Positions 1 through 6,316 of a DNA stretch of 10,974 nt are shown piece after piece. The stretch spans positions 1 through 10,974 of the forward strand of contig SXWC01000056.1 of assembly GCA_005789975.1 (NCBI GenBank), given 5' to 3'. The notes beneath the pieces are model-generated. The model was not told the origin of the DNA. It searched no databases and worked only from the letters and a program-made list of their open reading frames with translations. A program made the position numbers and the translations under genes. Position 1 is the first letter of the stretch; each line of letters begins with the position of its first letter. The DNA is from Planctomycetaceae bacterium. GTDB lineage: Bacteria > Planctomycetota > Planctomycetia > Pirellulales > UBA1268.

Positions 1-50
1 CGGTCGTGGCCAACGCGCTGCGGCTGCGGTCGATGAAGATGGGCCCCTGA
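1..50 (+). CDS. C-terminal end of a probable heavy-metal (copper-type) P-type ATPase, partial
   Basis: Frame 3 reads VVANALRLRSMKMGP and stops at TGA 48-50. A hydrophobic end with the pattern 'V-x-NALRLR' is how heavy-metal P1B-type ATPases typically finish: their last membrane helix ends in a conserved NALRL followed by basic residues. Only 15 residues are inside the window, so the catalytic and metal-binding parts cannot be seen. The assignment fits the ion-handling genes that follow (antiporter, ferritin). It rests on one short motif and is moderately sure at best. Confidence 0.5.
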   Translation, partial: VVANALRLRSMKMGP

Positions 51-109
51 CGATCCGCCCCGACCCGTCCCGCAGCTCGGGTGTGCCCACCTCCCATCGC
101 CGGACATTC

Positions 110-132
110 GCGGATGCCATCGTGGCATCCGC
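110..132. terminator. Perfect 10-bp hairpin after the ATPase tail
   Basis: GCGGATGCCA (110-119) and TGGCATCCGC (123-132) pair perfectly around a 3-base TCG loop. It lies 60 bases after the ATPase stop, a reasonable place for a transcription terminator. No T-run follows, so it would not be a classical intrinsic terminator. It could instead be a dispersed hairpin repeat. Confidence 0.4.
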
Positions 133-178
133 TCGCTGCATGCCTGCTGCGCTTCGCGATCCTGGCTGCGCTTGCTCA

Positions 179-202
179 GGCAGACTTGTTCCACAGTCTG
201 CC
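179..202. repeat. Perfect 8-bp inverted repeat with 8-base loop
   Basis: GGCAGACT (179-186) and AGTCTGCC (195-202) are perfectly complementary around the loop TGTTCCAC. It lies 47 bases downstream of the first hairpin, with no T-run after it. Function unknown; it could be a second terminator stem, a protein-binding site, or part of a dispersed repeat unit together with the hairpin at 110-132. Confidence 0.45.
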
Positions 203-305
203 GGGCGACGGGCCTATCCGCGCGTTGGCGAACCACGAAAATCACCGCCACGCGTGGGATCCACCCCGCCCCGCCCTTCGGTGACGCGGTTGTGGAAATG
301 CCGCC

Positions 306-319
306 GACCGTCCTATTCT
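306..319 (+). promoter_or_regulatory. Promoter-like motif upstream of the MFS gene
   Basis: GACCG, two bases, then CTATTCT (313-319) lies 21 bases upstream of the ATG at 341. The TATTCT part resembles a sigma-70 -10 box. A close variant, GACCG-N2-CTATCCT, lies just before the methyltransferase gene at 6664. No convincing TTGACA-type -35 box is seen at the usual distance. Confidence 0.3.
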
Positions 320-340
320 CTGCTATTTGGAATTTGCGAC

Positions 341-1603
341 ATGACCAGCCAACAGCCTCCGTCGACGGGCCACGGTCGTTTCGCCCGCCTCGCCTGGATT
401 CTGCTCGATTGGGCCGCCAGCGCGTTCTCGACCGTGCTGATCACGCTCGTCGTGGCGTACTTCGAGAAAATCGTCTTCGCGACCGGCGGCTGGGGCATCG
501 AGGCCGGGGTCCTGTGGGCCTGGACGCTCGCGGCGGCGATGCTCGCCTCCGCCGTGTTGGTGCCGTGGGCCGCCGCCTGGGCGGATCGCGTTGACGGCCA
601 CCAGCGGGCCCTCATCGTCGCCACCTGCGTCGGCACGGGTGGCTTCGTCGCGTTGGCCGCCGCTCCGCCGCCGGCCCGGTTCGCCGTCGTGGCCGCGATC
701 CTCGCGGCCAGTGTCGGGTTCGACGTCGCGCAGGTGTTCACCGGCAGCCTGCTGCGGCGGGTCGCCGGCGACGGGGAAACCGATCGCCTCTCCGCCCTCG
801 GCTTCGCCGCCGGCTATGCGGGGGGCGCGATCGCGCTGATGATCGCCACGGCCGTTGTCACCGCCCACGCCCGTCTCGGCCTCGACATCGCCGGCGGCCT
901 GCGGGTCGCGTTCGCCATCACGGCGGCCTGGTGGCTCATCTTTTCGCTGCCGGCGGCAATCGCCCGTTTCGGCGACGGCGACGGCGGCCGGCATGCCGCC
1001 TCGCCGACCCGTGAGCTCGGCGGGTTCGCGCTGAGCCTGTGCCGCGCGTCACCGGGGTCGCCGGAGCGGTCGTTCGCCGCGGTTCTCGGCGGGGCGATGC
1101 TCGCCCTCGGCGGCGTGCAGACGGCGATCGCGCAGTTCTCGAGCCTCGCGCTGCAGCGGTTCGATCTCGACGGTCCCGCGCTCGTGCGACTCGTGCTCCT
1201 CGTGCAGGCGGTGGCCCTCCCGGGGGCGATCATCGTCGGCTGGATCTCCACGCGGGTCGGCAGGAAGCCGGCCACCCTGCTCTGCTTCGGAGGCTGGATC
1301 ATCGTGCTCGTGCTCGCCTGGTTCGTGGACTCGACGCGGCAACTCTACGGTCTCGCCGTCCTGCTGGCCCTGGTGCTCGGGGGCATCCAGAGCCTGCTGC
1401 GTGCCGCCATCGCGGTGCTCGCCCCGCCCGGCCATGCGGGCGTGTCGTTCGGCCTGCTCCAGGTGGGCACGAAGCTCTCGGGCTTCGCCGCGAGCCTCGC
1501 ATTCGGCGGGCTGCAGCTGGCGACGGGCAGCCCGCAGTCGGGGCTCCTCGCGGTCATCGCCCAGCTCGCCATCGGCTGGTGGCTCGTCCGCCGCCTGACC
1601 TGA
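341..1603 (+). CDS. MFS transporter, Atg22/UMF1-like
   Basis: A 420-residue inner-membrane protein with about 12 hydrophobic segments. The N-terminus carries DWAASAF at residues 23-29, matching the D-W-A-(N/x)-S-A-F signature of the UMF1/Atg22 branch of the major facilitator superfamily. GFAAGYAGG near residues 154-162 and the cytoplasmic loop RVGRKP at 305-310 are also typical of the branch and superfamily. Substrates of bacterial members are not established; the yeast relative exports amino acids from the vacuole. The ATG at 341 was chosen over the in-frame ATG at 83 because the conserved signature starts soon after it and the 86 upstream residues look non-coding. The Shine-Dalgarno is weak. 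Neighbours on the same strand (P-type ATPase, ChaA) are also transporters, but spacers of 290 and 162 bases argue against one operon. Confidence 0.85.
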   Translation: MTSQQPPSTGHGRFARLAWILLDWAASAFSTVLITLVVAYFEKIVFATGGWGIEAGVLWAWTLAAAMLASAVLVPWAAAWADRVDGHQRALIVATCVGTGGFVALAAAPPPARFAVVAAILAASVGFDVAQVFTGSLLRRVAGDGETDRLSALGFAAGYAGGAIALMIATAVVTAHARLGLDIAGGLRVAFAITAAWWLIFSLPAAIARFGDGDGGRHAASPTRELGGFALSLCRASPGSPERSFAAVLGGAMLALGGVQTAIAQFSSLALQRFDLDGPALVRLVLLVQAVALPGAIIVGWISTRVGRKPATLLCFGGWIIVLVLAWFVDSTRQLYGLAVLLALVLGGIQSLLRAAIAVLAPPGHAGVSFGLLQVGTKLSGFAASLAFGGLQLATGSPQSGLLAVIAQLAIGWWLVRRLT

Positions 1604-1645
1604 GCGGCGGCGCGAGATCGGCCAGCGCGGCGCCACGTTCCGAGG

Positions 1646-1677
1646 GATTGCCCGGTTCATGGGATCGATGGGCAATC
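1646..1677. promoter_or_regulatory. 8-bp inverted repeat between MFS and antiporter genes
   Basis: GATTGCCC (1646-1653) and GGGCAATC (1670-1677) pair perfectly around a 16-base loop, 43 bases after the MFS stop. The right arm ends three bases before the GACCG-x-CTACCAT promoter-like motif at 1680-1692, so it would overlap the -35/spacer region. It could be an operator controlling the antiporter gene or a weak terminator of the MFS gene; no T-run follows. Confidence 0.4.
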
Positions 1678-1679
1678 GC

Positions 1680-1692
1680 GACCGGCTACCAT
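1680..1692 (+). promoter_or_regulatory. Promoter-like motif upstream of the Ca2+/H+ antiporter
   Basis: GACCGGCTACCAT resembles the motifs found before the genes at 341 and 6664. If TACCAT (1687-1692) is a -10 box, transcription would start near 1699, giving a leader of about 67 bases before the TTG start at 1766. Inferred from pattern only. Confidence 0.3.
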
Positions 1693-1752
1693 GTCGGCCG
1701 GCTCCCTCATCCACACCTTCCGACCCCACGGATCGCCGGCCTCGCGGGTCAC

Positions 1753-1758
1753 AGGAGG
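1753..1758 (+). promoter_or_regulatory. Ribosome binding site that decides a TTG start
   Basis: A full AGGAGG lies seven bases before the TTG at 1766, in frame with the antiporter. The upstream in-frame ATG at 1691 has no comparable site and would add 25 residues that look nothing like a ChaA N-terminus. Confidence 0.8.
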
Positions 1759-1765
1759 ACAACGC

Positions 1766-2833
1766 TTGCATCACTGGACGAACCTCACCCCACTCGCCGC
1801 GGCCCTGATTCTCGCCCTCACCGCGATCGTCGGTGAGCCGCCCTGGCTGCTCGCCGGCTGTGGCGTGGCCCTGATCGCCGCGGTGCTCGCCGCGGTGCAC
1901 CACGCCGAGGTGATCGCGCATCGCGTCGGAGAGCCATTCGGCACGCTCGTGCTCGCGCTCGCCGTGACCGTGATCGAGGCGGCCCTGCTGCTCTCCCTGC
2001 TCGTCGCGGGCGGAGAAGGCATGGAGACGCTGCCCCGCGACGCCGTGTATGCGACGGTGATGATCATCACCACCGGCGTCGTCGGCCTTTGCACGCTGAT
2101 CGGCGGCCTCGCCCACCGCGAGCAGTCGTTTCGCGTCGAGGGCGCGGGAGGCGGTCTCGCGGCGCTGATCGTGCTGGCGGTGGTCGCGCTCGTGCTCCCC
2201 AACCTGACGACGACGACCGAAGTCGGCACCTACAGCCGCTCGCAGTCGTTGTTCGCCGCGGTCGTCTCGGCGACGCTCTGGGGCATCTTCGTCTTCGTCC
2301 AGACGATCCGGCACCGCGACTTCTTCCTGCCGCACGACCATGACGCCCGCCCCGACGAGCATGCGCCGCCGCCATCCCTCCGCGAGGCCACGCGGAGCTT
2401 CGTGCTGCTGCTCGTCTCCCTGGTGACGGTCGTGGGCCTCGCGAAGGTGCTGTCGCATCCGCTGGAAAAGCTCGTCGAGGCCTGTCAACTGCCCCGCGGC
2501 GTGGTCGGGATCGCGGTCGCGATGGTCGTGCTGCTTCCCGAGACCTGGGCCGCGATTCGGGCCGCGCACGCCAACCGCCTGCAGAGCAGCATGAACCTGG
2601 CGATCGGCTCGGCCCTCGCGACGATCGGCCTGACGGTGCCGGTCGTCGTGCTCTATGCCACCGCCTACGGGCTGCCGCTCGTGCTCGGCCTGGAACCGAA
2701 GGACGTGGCCCTGCTCGCGACGGCCCTGCTCATCAGCGCGATCACGCTCGGTGCCGGCCGCACCTCGATGATGCAGGGAGCCGTGCACCTGGTGCTCTTC
2801 GCCACCTACCTGTTCCTGGCCTGCGTGCCCTGA
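1766..2833 (+). CDS. chaA: ChaA-type Ca2+(Na+,K+)/H+ antiporter
   Basis: A 355-residue polytopic membrane protein of the CaCA (Ca2+/cation antiporter) superfamily, close in length to E. coli ChaA (366 residues). It should expel Ca2+ or monovalent cations in exchange for protons. The first conserved repeat reads HHAEVIAHRVGEPFGTLVLA (from residue 45), matching ChaA H-A-(D/E)-V-x-A-H-R-x-G-E-P-(F/Y)-G followed by a helix with a conserved acidic residue (VIEAALLL). The second half has the matching LLPETWAA and SALATIGLTVPVV stretches, and the C-terminus GRTSMMQGAVHLVLFATYL also parallels ChaA. A histidine/acidic loop (HDHDARPDEHAPP) separates the halves, as in ChaA. The start is TTG, chosen for the AGGAGG seven bases upstream and family length. 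Loosely grouped with a probable metal ATPase and a ferritin. Confidence 0.9.
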   Translation: MHHWTNLTPLAAALILALTAIVGEPPWLLAGCGVALIAAVLAAVHHAEVIAHRVGEPFGTLVLALAVTVIEAALLLSLLVAGGEGMETLPRDAVYATVMIITTGVVGLCTLIGGLAHREQSFRVEGAGGGLAALIVLAVVALVLPNLTTTTEVGTYSRSQSLFAAVVSATLWGIFVFVQTIRHRDFFLPHDHDARPDEHAPPPSLREATRSFVLLLVSLVTVVGLAKVLSHPLEKLVEACQLPRGVVGIAVAMVVLLPETWAAIRAAHANRLQSSMNLAIGSALATIGLTVPVVVLYATAYGLPLVLGLEPKDVALLATALLISAITLGAGRTSMMQGAVHLVLFATYLFLACVP

Positions 2834-2915
2834 ATCCTCACGTTGGCGGGCAGGCCACCCGCGACGCGGTTCATGCCCACGGTGCGGAAGGACTACCCGC
2901 CCGTCCGGCCGGCGA

Positions 2916-2922
2916 CTACATT
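2916..2922 (+). promoter_or_regulatory. Possible -10 element upstream of ferritin
   Basis: CTACATT lies 31 bases before the ferritin ATG and would place a start of transcription near 2929, just ahead of the GGGAGG site. No -35 match is evident. A short stem (GCGGG 2846-2850 with CCCGC 2858-2862) sits between the antiporter stop and this element and might be a weak terminator. Confidence 0.25.
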
Positions 2923-2953
2923 GCAGAAACATCCCCGGGAGGCAACCAACGCC

Positions 2954-3442
2954 ATGATCAGCTCGAAAATCCAGGATCTGCTCAACGCCCAGCTCAACCG
3001 TGAATACACCTCGAGCTACGCCTATCTGGGCATGGCCGCCTACGCGGAGTCGGTCTCGCTGGTCGGCTTCGCCCACTGGCTGAGGGTGCAGCACCGCGAA
3101 GAGCTGGAACATGCCCTGAAGTTCTACGAATACATCAACGCCCAGAACGGCCGCGTGACCCTCGAGGCGATCACCAAACCGCGGGCCGACTACGGCAGCA
3201 TCGTGGAGGTGTTCAACAAGGTGCTCGAGCACGAGCAGGCCATCACCCGCTCCATCCACGAACTCTACGCCGTGGCGGAAGCCGACAAGGACTACGCGAC
3301 CAAGAACTTCCTCGCCTGGTTCGTCGGCGAGCAGGTCGAAGAAGAGGGCGCCGCCCGGCTGATGGTCGACAAGCTCGCGATGATCGGCGAGAGCAAGGGG
3401 TCGCTCCTGTACCTCGACAAAGAGGCGAAGAAGCGGGACTGA
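2954..3442 (+). CDS. ftnA: Non-haem bacterial ferritin (FtnA type)
   Basis: A 162-residue cytoplasmic protein expected to form a 24-mer cage that oxidises Fe2+ and stores iron. The four-helix bundle is complete, and all ferroxidase residues are present at almost the E. coli FtnA numbering: E17, E50, H53 (REELEHA), E94, Q127 and E130 (GEQVEEEGA), with E49 and E129 beside them for the third iron site. Y24 is also kept. There is no internal methionine at the bacterioferritin haem position that I can identify, so FtnA is preferred over Bfr. The ATG at 2954 has GGGAGG 11 bases upstream and starts directly at the first helix (SSKIQDLLNAQLNREY); the upstream in-frame ATGs add non-conserved residues. 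It converges on the DUF1559 gene with only 35 bases between stop codons. Confidence 0.95.
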   Translation: MISSKIQDLLNAQLNREYTSSYAYLGMAAYAESVSLVGFAHWLRVQHREELEHALKFYEYINAQNGRVTLEAITKPRADYGSIVEVFNKVLEHEQAITRSIHELYAVAEADKDYATKNFLAWFVGEQVEEEGAARLMVDKLAMIGESKGSLLYLDKEAKKRD

Positions 3443-3451
3443 CCACGACCT

Positions 3452-3484
3452 CCCCTGGCGTTTCGGCCGGCACCATGTCAGGGG
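3452..3484. terminator. Weak inverted repeat between converging genes
   Basis: CCCCTG (3452-3457) and CAGGGG (3479-3484) can pair around a 21-base loop between the converging ferritin and DUF1559 genes; the right arm overlaps the DUF1559 stop codon. The stem is short and lacks a T-run, so a bidirectional terminator role is only a suggestion. Confidence 0.25.
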
Positions 3485-4608
3485 GCCGTCACGCTTTCAC
3501 CCCCCTCGCGGGTTCCCAGGGCACGCCAGACGAGCGGATCGATGTCGTTGTCCACGGCCCTCGACGAGCCGTCCATCATCGCGGTGGTGACCAGGCCGGA
3601 GTGGTGGCTGCGGGCGGTGATGGCCGCGAATGTCTTGGCCGTCGCGCTCGATCCCTCCTGCCGGGAGTTGTAGTCGATGTCGTAGTCGATGCCGCCGGTC
3701 GAGTGGGGCACCCGCGTGTTGGGCGTGAAGGTGGTGGTGAAACCGGAGTGGTGCACGCGGCCATCGGGCCACTCAGTGTGGCCGGTGCGGTCGTTGGTGG
3801 CGGCTCCCAGTTTGGCGTCGCCTCCCGCCGCCAGTCCGGAGATGGCCGCCGCCGCCGGCGGGGTCTCGGCCGGACAGGTGCCGCCGGGGTCCGACGTGTT
3901 GCGGACGTAGGGGGTGAAGGCCTTCACCTCCGCCACGCAGAGGGTCTTGCTCAGGCCGTCGGTGAAGCGGCCCGCCTTGAAGCTCGAGTTGGGGTGGAAC
4001 GCACCGTCGCCCCCTGCGCCCGACACAGGGTCGTAGATGAACCAGGTGCCGAAGTTGAAGCCGTAGTTGTGGGGATACACGTAGGGCACGCCGCTCTTGG
4101 TGCGGGCGAAGGCGTTGATCTCCGTGGGGCAGGCGAAGATCGTGATCCGGGCGTTGCGGGCGGCCGCCCAGTTCTTGGCCGGATCGGGCACGCCGGTGGT
4201 GAAGCCGTCGTCCCAGGCCTGCTCGAGGTTGACCCGCACCGCCGTGGCAGCCTCCTCGATGAACGGCAGAATGCGGCCGTGCACGCCCCACGAGCCGTTG
4301 TTGCTCACGAACGCGGTGCCGGGCTTGTGGATCATGCTCGGGGGGAAGGACTTCCGGCCCGATTCGTAGGTGAGGACGGCGAGCACCAGCTGCCGGGTGT
4401 TGTTGAGGCACTGCGTCCGGCGGGCCGCCTCGCGGGCGCTCTGCACGGCGGGCAGGAGCAGGCCGATCAGCGTGGCGATGATCGCGATCACGACGAGCAG
4501 TTCGACCAGCGTGAAACCAAGACGCGGCCGAAAGGAGGGCGTGACAGCAACACGATCCTCGATGCCGCGACTCTTCGCGGCCCACCGTTTCCACACCCCC
4601 GTGCTCAT
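3478..4608 (-). CDS. DUF1559 protein with prepilin-type N-terminus
   Basis: A 376-residue exported protein of the DUF1559 (SBP_bac_10) family, which occurs in dozens to hundreds of copies in planctomycete genomes. The N-terminal type IV prepilin motif is G31-FTLVELLVVIAII, with the cleavage glycine G31, the conserved E at +5 (E36) and a long hydrophobic helix; the following LLPAVQSAREAARRTQC with LNNTRQLVLAVLTYES is the DUF1559 hallmark. Near the C-terminus H336-x9-D346-G347 followed by a TWRALGTR-like stretch (VWRALGTREGG) is the family's closing motif, so the gene is full length. It is predicted to be processed by a prepilin peptidase and to sit in a pseudopilin-like structure or the envelope; no precise function is known. 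The start has only a weak ribosome site, and the 30-residue leader is long, as is common in this family. Confidence 0.93.
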   Translation of the reverse strand: MSTGVWKRWAAKSRGIEDRVAVTPSFRPRLGFTLVELLVVIAIIATLIGLLLPAVQSAREAARRTQCLNNTRQLVLAVLTYESGRKSFPPSMIHKPGTAFVSNNGSWGVHGRILPFIEEAATAVRVNLEQAWDDGFTTGVPDPAKNWAAARNARITIFACPTEINAFARTKSGVPYVYPHNYGFNFGTWFIYDPVSGAGGDGAFHPNSSFKAGRFTDGLSKTLCVAEVKAFTPYVRNTSDPGGTCPAETPPAAAAISGLAAGGDAKLGAATNDRTGHTEWPDGRVHHSGFTTTFTPNTRVPHSTGGIDYDIDYNSRQEGSSATAKTFAAITARSHHSGLVTTAMMDGSSRAVDNDIDPLVWRALGTREGGESVTAP

Positions 4609-4779
4609 CGCTGGTGTCTCACGTTCGAGGACTTACTGCTCTTCGCCGCCGCTCTCGGCAGGCCCTTCACACAATCGTCCACGACCCTCTCCCACTTGAT
4701 CGACCGGTGGAAACGCCGAAGGTTTCCCCGGTGATTGCTCGCTGCATCCTGCTCGGGCGGACCTCTTCCACACCCTCTC

Positions 4780-4786
4780 AGGCTAG
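4780..4786 (-). promoter_or_regulatory. Promoter-like element for the DUF1559 gene
   Basis: Read on the minus strand this is GCGACG followed by CTAGCCT, similar to the CTAnnCT motifs before other genes of the window. If TAGCCT is the -10 box, transcription would start near 4773 with a leader of about 165 bases. Confidence 0.25.
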
Positions 4787-4829
4787 CGTCGCCGCTGCAT
4801 GCCGCTCGATCCATTTCCCGCCAATGGCC

Positions 4830-4844
4830 GGGGAAATTTTCCCC
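4830..4844. promoter_or_regulatory. Palindrome GGGGAAATTTTCCCC
   Basis: A perfect 15-base odd palindrome (7-base arms around one T) with an A/T core in very GC-rich surroundings, directly next to CCATT-N7-AATGG (4811-4827). It lies about 45 bases upstream of the presumed -10 box of the DUF1559 gene, a position suited to a regulator-binding site. Function unknown. Confidence 0.4.
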
Positions 4845-4878
4845 ACCCGGTCAGCGGCGATTGGCCCTCACCGCCTCC

Positions 4879-4904
4879 GGCCTCATGCCGGCCTCATGCC
4901 GGCC
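4879..4904. repeat. 11-bp tandem repeat, just over two copies
   Basis: GGCCTCATGCC at 4879-4889 is followed directly by an identical copy at 4890-4900 and by GGCC of a third. It lies at the left edge of the transposase debris. Confidence 0.6.
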
Positions 4905-4943
4905 CCGCGCCGGCACGCGGCGCGGCGTCGTCTCCTTCCTGCG

Positions 4944-5102
4944 CAGCTTCGGCGCTACGTGCTCCCGCGGCACAAGGCGGCCAAATGGGTCGGGCGGGGA
5001 CGCGAGCAGAAGTCCACGCGGCCGGGGGCCAACGGCGTGGTCGAGCCCTCGCCGTTTGAGTTCCTCGACCGGCTCGCCGATCTCGTGCCGCCACCGCGGA
5101 AG
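4944..5102 (+). pseudogene. Internal fragment of an IS91-family transposase
   Basis: Frame 3 of the plus strand reads RYVLPRHKAAKWVGRG, then STRPGANGVVEPSPFEFLD and RLADLVPPPRK. This matches the segment of IS91-type (Transposase_32, Y2/HUH) transposases in which a '...DG/NG-x-V-x-SP-FEFL-x-RLA-x-LVPPPR' block precedes 'HRHRYHGVFAPN'. Here the homology stops exactly after PPPRK; the RYHGV block and the rest are missing, and upstream of RYVLPRH nothing resembles the family. It is a decayed piece with no start codon or catalytic tyrosines of its own. A second piece, in the same orientation and in the correct order, lies at 6452-6646. The open frame that carries it (4614-5576) is not a gene. Confidence 0.75.
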
Positions 5103-5145
5103 GTCGACAACCAGTTGCCTCCTTCCCTTGCTCGTTGGCTCCGCG

Positions 5146-5277
5146 ATCGTCGACATGACACCAAACATGTCTTCGAGAGCGGATCACGGCACCCGTCCGC
5201 TCCGGGCTGCGCTCCGCGAGGCAGGCTGCCTGCGGTTGCGGCCGGTGCTGCTCACGAGCATCACAACCATCGGAGGA
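5146..5277 (+). pseudogene. Fragment of an RND-family efflux pump
   Basis: Frame 1 reads IVDM, a diverged stretch, then RPLRAALREAGCLRLRPVLL and TSITTIGG. The block 'A-x-x-EAG-x-x-RLRPVLLTS-x-TTIGG' is the highly conserved end of the central cytoplasmic loop and start of the following membrane helix in HAE/HME RND transporters (AcrB, CusA and relatives), where it normally continues '...LLPL'. Here it ends at TTIGG and turns into unrelated sequence. Homology is strong from about 5194 to 5277 and weaker back to 5146. No intact RND gene is present. The right end overlaps, on the opposite strand, the last codons of the PEP-CTERM gene. Confidence 0.7.
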
Positions 5278-6106
5278 CCGACACCCCGATGGCGAGGGCC
5301 ACGACAGCTCCGAGCAACGACGCGGGCTCGGGCACCGAGATCTGGGTAAAGCTTACGGCGTCGGTCGGGTTGTCGGCCATCGCGAGGCCGGCGATGCTGA
5401 TCGAGCCCGTGGAGTATCCGCCGGCGATGGTGACGGCGTTGAAGCTGAAGCCGCTGTCTTCGATCACCGTCGTCCACGGAGTCGTCGCCGCCAACGCCGT
5501 TCCGCTCATCAGCAGATTCGTGGTGGCGTACATCGTGACCGCCGTGTTGGCTCCCGTTCCCGGACCGATCTGGTAGAGCGCGAGATAGGTCGTGCCGTTG
5601 GATCCGGCGGCGGAGGGATCGCCGCGCTGCGTCCAGTCGTAGCCAAACGCGCCACTGCTGCCGGGCATGCCCATCAACAGATTGCTGCTCGCACTCCCGG
5701 GCAGGGTCACGCCCACACCGGCATACATGCCGGCGTTGAACCCCTGGAACGGGTTGGCGTTGAAGCCGAAGGAGATGTAGTAGGTGCTCGTGCCTCCGGT
5801 CACATACGTGGTGCTCAGGGACCGTGACACCTCGGCGGCGTTGGCGGCGATTTGGACCGCCTTCCCGCTGGTGCCCGGCAACGGATTCGTGACCGTGTTT
5901 TCGCTGGTGCCGGACGTGTAGGCCCAGGCGCTCGATGGAGCCCAGCCCGTGCCGCCATCGCGTCCGGCCAGGGGGCCGTTGGGGTAGGCGAAGTCTTCGG
6001 AAAACAGGATCGCCGCGCGGCTCGCCGGCGTGATGGCGAACCAGACGGCGATGGCGAGCATGCACAGCGCGCAGAAGCATGGCGTACAGCGGCGACACAT
6101 CGACAT
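5261..6106 (-). CDS. PEP-CTERM exported protein, lectin-like
   Basis: A 281-residue secreted protein. Residues 1-32 form a signal peptide (basic start, hydrophobic core, ASRA cleavage site) that is unusually cysteine-rich (C4, C7, C10, C12, C15). The mature start ILFSEDFAYPNGPLAGRDGG with TGW resembles planctomycete PEP-CTERM proteins with a LamG/concanavalin-like beta-sandwich. The C-terminus has VPEPAS (258-263) and a hydrophobic helix, the sorting signal read by exosortase; no exosortase gene is in the window. The usual terminal arginine cluster is missing: the protein ends VLRWL, and these last codons lie on the reverse of the RND fragment. The ATG at 6106 was chosen for AGGAGAGG six bases upstream (6113-6120) and the signal peptide; an ATG two codons later is an alternative. 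The longer open frame to 6337 is rejected. Confidence 0.85.
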   Translation of the reverse strand: MSMCRRCTPCFCALCMLAIAVWFAITPASRAAILFSEDFAYPNGPLAGRDGGTGWAPSSAWAYTSGTSENTVTNPLPGTSGKAVQIAANAAEVSRSLSTTYVTGGTSTYYISFGFNANPFQGFNAGMYAGVGVTLPGSASSNLLMGMPGSSGAFGYDWTQRGDPSAAGSNGTTYLALYQIGPGTGANTAVTMYATTNLLMSGTALAATTPWTTVIEDSGFSFNAVTIAGGYSTGSISIAGLAMADNPTDAVSFTQISVPEPASLLGAVVALAIGVSVLRWL

Positions 6107-6316
6107 GAACGACCTCTCCTCGACGGCGGGGCGGCAGGGCGGCAGGACGGACTGCGGACGGCCAAAACGACCTTCTGCAAGCCAGCGATGTAATGCAAAC
6201 CACGTGCCACACCGGAGTGCGGCCGGTTCAGAAGTGAGCCCGGCCGCCGTGAAGCCTTGAGAGACCCGAGAAAACCTCATGGATCGCGGCAAGCGATCCC
6301 AGAGACGCAGATGGGT

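Larger units (their letters stand above)
51..340. other. Gene-free spacer with two strong hairpins
   Basis: These 290 bases separate the P-type ATPase tail from the MFS gene. Short open frames exist in it (for example 81-284) but their translations are low in hydrophobic pattern and resemble no family I recognise. The spacer holds two perfect inverted repeats (110-132 and 179-202, listed separately), a 10-bp palindrome CCACGCGTGG at 248-257, and a promoter-like motif at 306-319 next to the MFS start. Confidence 0.6.
4609..4943. other. Spacer upstream of the DUF1559 gene
   Basis: No convincing gene is seen on either strand. The spacer contains a promoter-like element for the minus-strand DUF1559 gene (4780-4786), an AT-core palindrome (4830-4844), a smaller inverted repeat CCATT-N7-AATGG (4811-4827), and an 11-bp tandem duplication (4879-4904). 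To the right it runs into IS91 transposase debris. Confidence 0.5.

Noticed and set aside
248..257. Palindrome CCACGCGTGG as a regulatory site
   Set aside because: A single 10-bp palindrome in such GC-rich DNA is not enough without a second copy or context.
83..340. In-frame upstream start for the first MFS gene
   Set aside because: The extra 86 residues are not membrane-like and cross both perfect hairpins; the family N-terminus begins just after 341.
1049..3259. Very long minus-strand open frame (736 codons) opposite the MFS, antiporter and ferritin genes
   Set aside because: Its translation is rich in Arg, Glu, His, Gly and Asp with no family pattern, typical of the antisense frame of high-GC genes; three well-recognised genes occupy the plus strand.
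3475..4734. Plus-strand open frame of 419 codons opposite the DUF1559 gene
   Set aside because: Low-complexity Val/Gly/Arg translation; the minus strand encodes a complete DUF1559 protein.
4614..5576. Plus-strand open frame of 320 codons as a gene
   Set aside because: Only 4944-5102 resembles anything (an IS91 transposase piece); the rest matches no family and overlaps the antisense of the PEP-CTERM gene.
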